NCBI RefSeq assembly: GCF_000737785.1
Contig: NZ_JPRO01000001.1
Coordinates: forward strand, 372,001 to 436,000
Reading direction: 5' to 3'
DNA length: 64,000 nucleotides
Origin: Chryseobacterium luteum
GTDB taxonomy: Bacteria; Bacteroidota; Bacteroidia; Flavobacteriales; Weeksellaceae
This document shows, piece by piece, positions 51,911-58,957 of this stretch (positions within the stretch are counted from its first letter, which is position 1; each line of letters opens with the position of its first letter). Both the position numbers and the translations under genes were made by a program. Below the pieces are notes generated by a model. That model did no database searches. It saw only the letters and a program-made list of their open reading frames with translations, and was not told where the DNA came from.

Positions 51911-52801
51911 TTACTTTTTTACAGCAACGGATTTAGCCCTTAAAAAGATCAGGCCCCCAATAATAACTCCTGCTCCCACAAACTGTAATACACTCAGTTT
52001 TTCACCATCTAGAAATCCCCAGATAATAGCAACAATAGGCATCAGCAGCGTTACTGTTGAGGCAAATAATGGGGTAGATACTTTCAGTAAACGGTAATTC
52101 AAAGTCATGGCCAGCCCGGTCCCAAAGACGGATAAAAGACCTACAAACATCAGTCCCAGCATATTATCTTCATTAAAGCTGAAGGTAGAAAAGAATCCTG
52201 TGAACATTAAAGAAATAAGGGAAGGGAAAAATAAAACAAATGAAAAAACAAAAGCTGATAAAATGGTGGAAGAAACATCCATAAGTTTAGATTTCACGGT
52301 GGTAGTGCTTAAGGCATAGCATAATGTAGCCACTAATAACAGCAATATCGGAATAAGCTTAAACTTTCCGCCTTCTCCATCCCCTCCGAATGCCAGTAAA
52401 CAGACTCCCGCAAAACTGATCAGCGTTCCTACCATCTGTCTTTTGGTTGTTTCAAATTTCCAGATCAGTGCTCCCACAATAATCACGAATATCGGCATCA
52501 TGGAATTGATAATTCCCGCAATGCTGCTGCTCACTTCCGTTTCTGCGATCGGAAACAGGAACATAGGAATAAAATTTCCTGTAAATGCAGCCAGAATAAG
52601 CCATTTCAGATGCTTTTTAGGGAAAAGCCTGTATTTCGAAATGGCAACCGGCATTAAAATGATTCCTGCAATTAAAACCCTGAGTGCTCCCACCTGGTAC
52701 GGATTAAAATGCTCCAGAGACTTTTTGATCAGGATAAAAGAAGATCCCCAGATAAGAGTCAGTATGATAAGAAGAATCCATTTTTCTTTATCCGCGTTCA
52801 T
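51911..52801 (-). CDS. EamA/DMT family transporter
   Basis: 296 residues with about ten membrane helices in two EamA halves. Typical pieces are LTLIWGSSFILIKKSLEHFNP near the start and VGLLSVFGTGLAMTLNYRLL and IVAIIWGFLDGE near the end. The DMT superfamily exports metabolites or amino acids; the substrate is not predictable. Its start overlaps the aat coding end by 14 bp, so the two are coupled. Confidence 0.85.
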   Translation of the reverse strand: MNADKEKWILLIILTLIWGSSFILIKKSLEHFNPYQVGALRVLIAGIILMPVAISKYRLFPKKHLKWLILAAFTGNFIPMFLFPIAETEVSSSIAGIINSMMPIFVIIVGALIWKFETTKRQMVGTLISFAGVCLLAFGGDGEGGKFKLIPILLLLVATLCYALSTTTVKSKLMDVSSTILSAFVFSFVLFFPSLISLMFTGFFSTFSFNEDNMLGLMFVGLLSVFGTGLAMTLNYRLLKVSTPLFASTVTLLMPIVAIIWGFLDGEKLSVLQFVGAGVIIGGLIFLRAKSVAVKK

Positions 52802-53441
52802 TGTTTTTGTGTAAGATTTTTAAAAATTCTTTTTTGGGAATCATTTTTGCGCCCAAACTTTCCAGGTGCTCGGTATGAGACTGGCAGTCAATTAGGTCCA
52901 GGGTGTCTTTGTTGCTTTCCACAAAGTGAATAAAGCCGGCTTTAGAGGCATTGCTTACTTTCGCAAACATACTTTCCCCGCAGAAGACATTGCCGATCTG
53001 AAGACCATAAAATCCGCCGACGAGTTCTCCATCCAGCCATACTTCAATACTTTTGGCCAGGCCGTAGTCGTGAAGTTTGATGAAAGACTCCATCAGTTCG
53101 TCCGAAAGCCAGGTTCCCGTCTGCTCTTTCCGGCTGGTTTGCTGGCAGTTTCGGATCACTTCCCTGAAATTTTTGTTCTCCGAAAATGTAAAAGTTCCCC
53201 TGTTCATTATCTTTCTCATGGATTTAGACACTTTCAGCTCATCCGGATACAGGACAAACCTGGGATCCGGGCTCCACCACAGGATTTCTTCACCGGGATT
53301 GTACCACGGAAAGATTCCCAGCTGGTAGGCGAACCAAATACGTTCAATGGACAGATCACCGCCGAAGGCAATCAGGCCTTTATGACCGTCATAAAGTTCA
53401 GGGTCGGGGAAAGAAATCTCGTTTTCGTCTAGTCGGACCAT
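52788..53441 (-). CDS. aat: Leucyl/phenylalanyl-tRNA-protein transferase
   Basis: 217 residues. LIAFGGDLSIERIWFAYQLGIFPWYNPGEEILWWSPDPRF spans the nucleotide- and tRNA-binding core (about 26-65), followed by the EIWL-like VEVWLDGELVGGFYGLQIGNVFCGESMF. Aat adds Leu or Phe to N-terminal Arg/Lys of proteins, marking them for ClpAP (N-degron pathway). It is upstream of and coupled to the EamA gene. Confidence 0.95.
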   Translation of the reverse strand: MVRLDENEISFPDPELYDGHKGLIAFGGDLSIERIWFAYQLGIFPWYNPGEEILWWSPDPRFVLYPDELKVSKSMRKIMNRGTFTFSENKNFREVIRNCQQTSRKEQTGTWLSDELMESFIKLHDYGLAKSIEVWLDGELVGGFYGLQIGNVFCGESMFAKVSNASKAGFIHFVESNKDTLDLIDCQSHTEHLESLGAKMIPKKEFLKILHKNNERG

Positions 53442-53450
53442 TTTTTGGGA

Positions 53451-53480
53451 AAAAAAATCCTACTTGAGCAAGCAGGATTT
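53451..53480 (-). terminator. Terminator of the DUF3127 gene
   Basis: AAATCCT and AGGATTT are outer arms around CTTG/CAAG. Read on the minus strand it is followed by a T-tract. It lies 22 bp past the DUF3127 stop. Confidence 0.75.
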
Positions 53481-53502
53481 ATATTGGATCTTATTCTTTT
53501 AA

Positions 53503-53880
53503 TTAAAAAGGTAAATCATCGTCATCGTCGCCAGCGAAAGGGTTTTCGTTGGAAACCGGAGATGCAGACTGAGAAGGAGAGGCCTGAGTAGGCTCAGATC
53601 CGCTGTCCATCACTTTTTCAATTTTCCATCCTGTAATAGAATTGAAATATTTAGTTTCACCCTGAGGAGAAACCCATTCTCTTCCTCTGATGTTGATTCC
53701 CACTTTTACATTCTCACCTTCCTTAAGATGATCTAATAAACTGATCTTATCAGACAAAAATTCTATGTTTATCGGCTGTGGGTACTGTTCCTGGGTTAAA
53801 ATAACCATTTCTCTTTTTTGAAAACCACTTGCAAATGTCTGAGCATCAAAAAGTTTCTTTACCGTTCCTTGTAATTCCAT
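53503..53880 (-). CDS. DUF3127 OB-fold-like protein with SSB-like acidic C-tip
   Basis: 125 residues from the ATG at 53880, which gives MELQGTVKKLFDAQTF. A longer upstream reading is rejected because it would be low-complexity and runs into the tRNA promoter area. The body (about 1-90) is beta-rich, with NINIRGREWVSPQGETKYFNSITGW-like segments of the DUF3127 family, and resembles an OB fold. The last residues, DDDDDLPF, match the C-terminal tip by which single-strand DNA-binding protein recruits partners. Binding of nucleic acid is inferred. Confidence 0.75.
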   Translation of the reverse strand: MELQGTVKKLFDAQTFASGFQKREMVILTQEQYPQPINIEFLSDKISLLDHLKEGENVKVGINIRGREWVSPQGETKYFNSITGWKIEKVMDSGSEPTQASPSQSASPVSNENPFAGDDDDDLPF

Positions 53881-54000
53881 ATTGTAATTATTAACGTTGT
53901 AAAAGTAAGAAAATGAAATGTAATAATAGAACGAGTGGGAAAAAAATCTATGAATTTTAATTTTTTTTTCTGAAAAGTTTGGAGGGAAAAGAAAATGTCC

Positions 54001-54009
54001 TATATTTGC
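54001..54009 (+). promoter_or_regulatory. -7 promoter element of the first tRNA cluster
   Basis: TATATTTGC precedes tRNA-Leu(UAG) by 41 bp and matches the Bacteroidota -7 element. The same TATATTTG lies before the second tRNA-Leu(UAG) copy. Confidence 0.5.
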
Positions 54010-54050
54010 ACTCACAAAAACGAAGCAAGCTCTTTAAAATAAACAAACCA

Positions 54051-54135
54051 GCGGATGTGGTGTAATTGGTAGCCACGCCAGACTTAGGATCTGGTGCCGT
54101 GAGGCGTGGGGGTTCGAGTCCCTTCATCCGCACCA
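54051..54135 (+). tRNA. tRNA-Leu(UAG), copy 1
   Basis: Acceptor GCGGATG/CATCCGC, anticodon loop CTTAGGA giving UAG (54085-54087), a long variable arm (class II) and a T-loop GGTTCGAGTCC. The CCA end (54133-54135) is encoded. The sequence is identical to the copy at 54480. Confidence 0.97.
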
Positions 54136-54136
54136 T

Positions 54137-54212
54137 GCGAAAATAGCTCAGCTGGTAGAGCACAACCTTGCCAAGGTTGGGGTCGCGGGTTCGAGTCCCG
54201 TTTTTCGCTCCA
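54137..54212 (+). tRNA. tRNA-Gly(GCC)
   Basis: Acceptor GCGAAAA/TTTTCGC, D-loop AGCTCAGCTGGTAGAGC, anticodon loop with GCC in CTTGCCAAG, T-loop GGTTCGAGTCC, and CCA encoded (54210-54212). It begins 1 bp after copy 1 of tRNA-Leu(UAG). Confidence 0.97.
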
Positions 54213-54217
54213 CACCT

Positions 54218-54301
54218 GCCCTGGTGGTGGAACTGGTAGACACGCAGGACTTAAAATCCTGTGTTCGTAAGAACGTGCGGGTTCAAGTCCCGCCCGGGGT
54301 A
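54218..54301 (+). tRNA. tRNA-Leu(UAA)
   Basis: Acceptor GCCCTGG/CCGGGGT with discriminator A, anticodon loop CTTAAAA (UAA), a long variable arm and T-loop GGTTCAAGTCC. Full CCA is not encoded after the discriminator (reads CA then AAA), so CCA must be added post-transcriptionally, in contrast to its two neighbours. Confidence 0.93.
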
Positions 54302-54302
54302 C

Positions 54303-54337
54303 AAAACTCTCTGTAGAATTTCGACAGAGAGTTTTTT
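54303..54337 (+). terminator. Terminator of the first tRNA cluster
   Basis: AAAACTCTCTGT pairs with ACAGAGAGTTTT, followed by a T run. The second cluster ends in the same stem. Confidence 0.85.
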
Positions 54338-54429
54338 GTTTTAAGAAGGTTTGTAAAAGATAATGCTTCTGTATTCGCTTTTTGTGAGTATTTATGTTTT
54401 TTTTAGTTCTTATTTTAAGACAAATGTTT

Positions 54430-54437
54430 TATATTTG
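54430..54437 (+). promoter_or_regulatory. -7 promoter element of the second tRNA-Leu(UAG)
   Basis: TATATTTG, 42 bp before tRNA-Leu(UAG) copy 2, matching the spacing of the first copy. Confidence 0.5.
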
Positions 54438-54479
54438 TGGTCTCAAAAGGAATTAAGTTCTTTAAATAAAGAAAAACCA

Positions 54480-54564
54480 GCGGATGTGGTGTAATTGGTA
54501 GCCACGCCAGACTTAGGATCTGGTGCCGTGAGGCGTGGGGGTTCGAGTCCCTTCATCCGCACCA
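54480..54564 (+). tRNA. tRNA-Leu(UAG), copy 2
   Basis: Identical over its whole length to the copy at 54051, including CCA (54562-54564). The upstream context (CTTTAAAT-A-AA...ACCAG) and the downstream terminator stem resemble those of the first cluster, so the copies arose by local duplication. Confidence 0.97.
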
Positions 54565-54567
54565 CAC

Positions 54568-54601
54568 AAAAACTCTCTGTATTGTTTACAGAGAGTTTTT
54601 T
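54568..54601 (+). terminator. Terminator of the second tRNA-Leu(UAG)
   Basis: AAAACTCTCTGT pairs with ACAGAGAGTTTT with a T run; the stem is the same as the first cluster terminator but the loop differs. Confidence 0.85.
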
Positions 54602-54831
54602 GTTTTATGACTTAGCATAAACTGTTATTGAAAGCACTGCTTATCCTGATTAATTCTGCCTTTGCGGTAAAAATAAAATTGTTTTCAGGCATTTTCTTAT
54701 ACCGAATTCAGTTTTTAAATAAGAAAACTTTGCTTTTCATTATCTAAGATTTTTACGATCATAGAGTTTTGCTTTCTCTGTCTTCATTCCTATTCGCTCT
54801 TTTTCCCTATTTTTGTGAAATTCCTTATTCA

Positions 54832-55539
54832 ATGAAAAAGATTATCCTCATCGAAGACGAAACCAGCGTTGTATCTTTTATAAAAAAAGGACTTCAGGAG
54901 AACGGGTACGAAGTTTCCGTTGCTTTTGACGGGCGTACAGGTGTACAGCTGGTGCAGGCCAACGATTTCGATCTGGTGGTTTTGGATATTATGCTGCCGG
55001 AAATGAACGGGCTGGATGTCTGCAAAGAGATCAGGAAAACCAACCTGCATGTTCCGATCCTGTTTTTAACAGCATTGGGAACCTCCGAAAATATTGTTCT
55101 GGGGCTTGAAAGCGGAGGAGATGACTACCTGGTAAAGCCTTTCAAGTTTATTGAATTAGTTGCCCGCGTGAAATCACTATTAAGAAGAAGCCACAGTATC
55201 AGTGTGCAGGAAATTGCTGAACCGGAACCGGACAATGAACATGTATTCCAGTTTTCAGACCTGGTCGTTAATGATTATACGAAGAAAGTGACCCGTGCCG
55301 GGGAAGAAATTTCTTTGACCTCTACAGAATATAAACTGCTGCTATACTTTCTCAATAATCCTGAAAAAGTAATTTCAAGAGCTGAAATCCTGGACGCAGT
55401 TTGGGGTGTCAATTATGATCTGGGAACGAATGTGGTAGATGTCTATGTGAATTATTTAAGAAAAAAGCTGGACAGTCAGGATGATAATAAGCTGATTCAT
55501 ACGGTGATAGGGATGGGGTATGTGCTGAAAAAATCTTAA
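54832..55539 (+). CDS. OmpR-family response regulator
   Basis: 235 residues from the ATG at 54832; an upstream in-frame reading is rejected since the receiver domain starts directly at MKKIILIEDE. Receiver: phosphoacceptor Asp52 (VVLDIMLPEMNG) and Lys in DYLVKPF near 102. Winged-helix effector: TSTEYKLLLYFLNNPEKVISRAEILDAVWG and NVVDVYVNYLRKKLD. The sensor kinase gene follows after 3 bp. Confidence 0.93.
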   Translation: MKKIILIEDETSVVSFIKKGLQENGYEVSVAFDGRTGVQLVQANDFDLVVLDIMLPEMNGLDVCKEIRKTNLHVPILFLTALGTSENIVLGLESGGDDYLVKPFKFIELVARVKSLLRRSHSISVQEIAEPEPDNEHVFQFSDLVVNDYTKKVTRAGEEISLTSTEYKLLLYFLNNPEKVISRAEILDAVWGVNYDLGTNVVDVYVNYLRKKLDSQDDNKLIHTVIGMGYVLKKS

Positions 55540-55542
55540 TGA

Positions 55543-56946
55543 ATGTTTAATAAAGTGGTTACAAATCAGACCAAAACAATGGTGCTCCTTATGCTGGTGT
55601 TCACTGCCATCATTCTGCTGTTCAGTGGGTTGGTTTACTTTTCGATTGTCAACTTTTCACACCAGAGATTTTATGAGCTGCTGAAGATCCGTACAGCAAC
55701 AATTGTTCAGATCGAAAAAAGCAAAGACCATTTAGATCTTCCCGAAAATCATATCCTTAGCAGCCTGAATGATGAAGAGCTTCCTATGGAGAGGGATTAT
55801 GTTTTTGCGGTTCCTTCGGATTCCAATTTCAGGAAAATTTCACAGGAAGTCCACATTCCCGATTATTTTTTCAAAAGTATTGTCAGAAAAGGAGAGGCCA
55901 ATTATAATGACAAAGAATTCTATTACATCGGGCAGACCTTTAAATATGATGATAAAGACTATATCGCCATTGCTTCTGCCAAGAATCATTATGTGATCTA
56001 TTATCTCGGATTTTTAAAGAGGACACTGATCACCTGTATTGTACTTTCCCTGTTTTTCAGCATGATTTTTTCTTTTTATCTGTCTAAAACTTTATTCAGG
56101 CCTATTCTTAAAATTACCGGAAAAGTAAAAGAGATCAGCTCTGAAAATCTTCACCTCAGATTGGAGCCGCAACCGGATAACAAGGAGCTGAATGAGCTGG
56201 TAGACACTTTCAACGGAATGCTGAACCGTATAGAAACTTCATTTGAAACCCAAAACCACCTGATCGGAAATGTTTCCCACGAACTGAGAACCCCCCTCAC
56301 CTCCATCATGGGAGAGGCAGACGTAGCACTTTCCATCAGCAGGACAGCAGACGAATATAAGGATACATTGGAGATCATCCTTGATGAAGCGGAAAAACTG
56401 GATAAAAAGATCAAAGCCTTACTTATGATCGCTCAGACCGGTTTCGACGGCAAGATCCAGAAAATGGATAAAGTAAGGATTGATCAGCTGCTTTGGGACG
56501 TGATTGAAACCCTCCGGAAAATTGATTCCAGAAATAATATCTATCTGGATATCAGTATGCTTCCTGATAATCCTAAAAAATTAAAAGTACAGGGCAATGA
56601 GCAGCTGCTGCATCTCGCAGTGGCTAATATCATCAGCAACGGCTGTAAATATTCTAATTTCCAGCAGGTAAAGGTTTCTCTGGGAGCCACAGATACGGAT
56701 GTTTATATCATTGTAAAAGATTTCGGGATAGGAATTCCGGAAGTTGAGATGAACAAGATCTATGATCCTTTCTTCAGGGCTTCCAACACCAAAAACTACG
56801 AAGGCTACGGAATCGGGCTTCCACTGGCGAGAAATATCGTAAGAATGCACCAGGGTGAACTGATTGTAAGCTCCCATGAAAACCAGGGAACTACCGTTCA
56901 AATGCGTTTTCCTAATTTCTATAGCACAAGGCCGGAAGGGGTTTAG
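55543..56946 (+). CDS. Sensor histidine kinase
   Basis: 467 residues. Membrane helices at about 13-36 and 162-185 flank a periplasmic sensor. A HAMP segment (about 186-235), dimerisation/phosphoacceptor motif NVSHELRTPLTSIMGEAD, and ATPase motifs (N-box, VKDFGIGIPEVEM, YEGYGIGLPLARNIV) follow. It phosphorylates the adjacent OmpR-type regulator. The periplasmic domain has no family I recognise, so the signal is unknown. Confidence 0.93.
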   Translation: MFNKVVTNQTKTMVLLMLVFTAIILLFSGLVYFSIVNFSHQRFYELLKIRTATIVQIEKSKDHLDLPENHILSSLNDEELPMERDYVFAVPSDSNFRKISQEVHIPDYFFKSIVRKGEANYNDKEFYYIGQTFKYDDKDYIAIASAKNHYVIYYLGFLKRTLITCIVLSLFFSMIFSFYLSKTLFRPILKITGKVKEISSENLHLRLEPQPDNKELNELVDTFNGMLNRIETSFETQNHLIGNVSHELRTPLTSIMGEADVALSISRTADEYKDTLEIILDEAEKLDKKIKALLMIAQTGFDGKIQKMDKVRIDQLLWDVIETLRKIDSRNNIYLDISMLPDNPKKLKVQGNEQLLHLAVANIISNGCKYSNFQQVKVSLGATDTDVYIIVKDFGIGIPEVEMNKIYDPFFRASNTKNYEGYGIGLPLARNIVRMHQGELIVSSHENQGTTVQMRFPNFYSTRPEGV

Positions 56947-57079
56947 TGGCAAAAATCAAATTCAAAGTAAGCAGAATGTAAAATCTGCCCAATCTCTTAA
57001 ATCTGGGAGAAATCTATATACTTTATTCTCATCACTAATCTCTCAAAACGTTCGTATTAACGGCAGTTAACAATATTCT

Positions 57080-57114
57080 AATCTCATTTTAATCTCTTTA
57101 ATCACATTTTAATT
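57080..57114 (+). repeat. Direct repeat before the UspA-like gene
   Basis: Two copies of AATCwCATTTTAATy (57080-57094 and 57100-57114), 13 of 15 bases the same, start-to-start 20 bp (two helical turns). They lie 32-66 bp before the -7 element, a usual position for OmpR-type activators. Binding by the neighbouring response regulator is inferred. Confidence 0.4.
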
Positions 57115-57145
57115 CCGTTCCAAAGGGCTTTTAATCTTGCCGCTT

Positions 57146-57153
57146 TAGTTTTG
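57146..57153 (+). promoter_or_regulatory. -7 promoter element before the UspA-like gene
   Basis: TAGTTTTG matches TAnnTTTG and lies 13 bp before the ATG at 57166. No good -33 element, as expected of an activated promoter. Confidence 0.4.
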
Positions 57154-57165
57154 TATCATCAAAAT

Positions 57166-57687
57166 ATGACAACAAACCTAAATCTAAAAGATATGACCAA
57201 AACCATCTTAATCGCCACGGATTACTCTCTTGAGTCACTGAACATATTGAAAAAAGTACTGAAAGAGAAAGAAGCATCGGAAGACCAGGACCAGTATAAT
57301 ATTCTTTTGGTTTCAGGATACGATCCCGGGGATTCCATAAGAGACCTTCTGTTTAACACAAAAAGCATCATTTTTAACAAGATCAGGCCGCAGGAATTCT
57401 GTGATGCATACGGAATCATCAGGAATAAATATCCTCACCTGGTTAATAAAATCATCTGCGATATTTTCACAGGAAGCTTTCAGAGGGCATTCAACAATTA
57501 TGTGAAAGCGGAAAATATCCAGGAAGCTTACTATTCTCCATCCATTAAAAGTAAGGGCAAAGGAAAATTTGATATTGCTCCGTATATCAAAAAATGCAGG
57601 GAACTTCAGGTTCATGAAATTAAGGTGCAGACCGCCGAAAGGCTTCCGGAAAGAGGAAGACTGGCCGAAATCTTTGTTGAGGTTTGA
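57166..57687 (+). CDS. UspA-like nucleotide-binding protein
   Basis: 173 residues from the ATG at 57166 (an alternative is 57193; an upstream TTG overlaps the promoter and is rejected). TKTILIATDYSLESLNILKKVL (about 11-32) resembles the start of a universal stress protein domain. The rest is not clearly Usp, with no GSxxxS nucleotide motif seen, so the label is weak. It stands 36 bp before the DUF1275 gene and just after a two-component pair. Confidence 0.5.
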   Translation: MTTNLNLKDMTKTILIATDYSLESLNILKKVLKEKEASEDQDQYNILLVSGYDPGDSIRDLLFNTKSIIFNKIRPQEFCDAYGIIRNKYPHLVNKIICDIFTGSFQRAFNNYVKAENIQEAYYSPSIKSKGKGKFDIAPYIKKCRELQVHEIKVQTAERLPERGRLAEIFVEV

Positions 57688-57723
57688 AAAATGAATAAAG
57701 CACAATTATTAAAAGAATAAAAA

Positions 57724-58551
57724 ATGTTAAGAAATTATAGTAACAGCCGAACGTTGGGAGACAATATCAGATTGGGAACGCTGACTGCATTTACTGCAGG
57801 GACTATAAATATTGCCTCCCTGTTGATTTTTCTCTCTTTTACATCAAATGTAACAGGGCACTACGCCATATTGGCGGCGGAAATCAGTAAAGGAAACTGG
57901 ACGCAGGTAGCTGTGGTAGGAGTGTGGATCTTCCTGTTCTTCTTCGGAAGCTTTCTGTCCAACTTTATAGTGATCAACTTTAATAAAAAGAGTAAATATT
58001 TTGCCCATTCCATGCCTCTTGTTCTGGAAATCATATGTCTGCTGTTTGTGGGAATATACGGGCAGTTTTATTATCAGAAAACACTGGAAGAAACAGAATA
58101 TCTGGTTGCGCTGATGCTTTTTGCAACCGGACTTCAGAATGGTCTTACGGCAAGTATCTCCAATTTCTCGGTGAAAACGACCCACCTTACGGGTACCACT
58201 ACCGACCTTGGAATCCTGCTTTCCATGTTTACCCAGAAAAAATACAGGAAAAACGGGGAGCTGATCGGAAGAGCAAAGCTGCTTATGAGCATCATGGCCG
58301 CCTATGTTTTAGGAGCTGTTTTCTCCGGGCTTACGTATTACTATCTTGAATTCAGGGTGTTTTATGTGATCAGTTTGTGTCTTTTGACTGTAATCGGGTA
58401 TGATGCTTATAAAATCCATATAAGACACTTCAATACCAGGTACCGTTACAGCAGGATTTATAAAAAGCCCACCCTGTTAGCTTATCTGTACGATAAGGTC
58501 CATGGAATTCCAAAAAGAAAAGAAAAAAGAACACTTGTTTTTGATAAGTAA
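57724..58551 (+). CDS. YoaK/DUF1275 family membrane protein
   Basis: 275 residues with about six membrane helices. Features: TAFTAGTINIASLLIFLSFTSNVTGHYAILA near the start, ALMLFATGLQNGLTAS, and VKTTHLTGTTTDLGILL, the signature of DUF1275 (YoaK). The function is unknown. The C-terminus is basic and cytoplasmic. It is preceded by the UspA-like gene in a likely two-gene operon. Confidence 0.85.
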   Translation: MLRNYSNSRTLGDNIRLGTLTAFTAGTINIASLLIFLSFTSNVTGHYAILAAEISKGNWTQVAVVGVWIFLFFFGSFLSNFIVINFNKKSKYFAHSMPLVLEIICLLFVGIYGQFYYQKTLEETEYLVALMLFATGLQNGLTASISNFSVKTTHLTGTTTDLGILLSMFTQKKYRKNGELIGRAKLLMSIMAAYVLGAVFSGLTYYYLEFRVFYVISLCLLTVIGYDAYKIHIRHFNTRYRYSRIYKKPTLLAYLYDKVHGIPKRKEKRTLVFDK

Positions 58552-58597
58552 GGAAAATAAATATCAGTATTATTTTTTGTGTAAACTAGCTGTGAAT

Positions 58598-58632
58598 CAC
58601 TCCTTTTCGATGGTAGAAAAGGGGTGGTTTTT
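58598..58632 (+). terminator. Terminator after the DUF1275 gene
   Basis: CACTCCTTTTC pairs with GAAAAGGGGTG (one G-T pair), followed by a T run. Confidence 0.8.
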
Positions 58633-58957
58633 TGTTTGCTAAAACACAAAATTATTTAACACAAAGGTTGACCAATCCTATTCATATTTAAGCCTGAAAG
58701 GATGGAATCATCCAGACAGATGTATTATCCATTGGCGAAGCACATCTCTTTGCCCAACTGAAAACTAAAGCAATTCATCATTAAACTTTGCGTTAAAAAC
58801 ACAAGCTTATTTTTTCAATATTTTTTCCAGCCATAGATAAAAATAGAACCGGACAGCAAATTGTGATTAAAATGTTGATAATTAAATTTTAATTCCCGGT
58901 TTTATTGTTTTAATTCCCGTTTCCATTGTCTATTTTTGTAAGTTGATTATACGTTTT
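58633..58957. other. Gap before mutL
   Basis: No gene. AACTTTGCGTTAAAAACAC (about 58782-58800) looks like a copy of a degenerate intergenic repeat (see findings). A direct repeat TTTTAATTCCCG occurs twice about 20 bp apart just before the promoter (about 58887 and 58908). Confidence 0.4.
58931..58938 (+). promoter_or_regulatory. -7 promoter element of mutL
   Basis: TATTTTTG, 19 bp before the ATG at 58958, matches the TAnnTTTG element; a TTG at 58905-58907 could be the -33 element at a slightly long spacing. Confidence 0.5.

Noticed and set aside
53881-54015. Longer DUF3127 start
   Set aside because: The added N-terminus is Phe/Tyr-rich and low-complexity, without family resemblance, and reaches into the tRNA promoter region.
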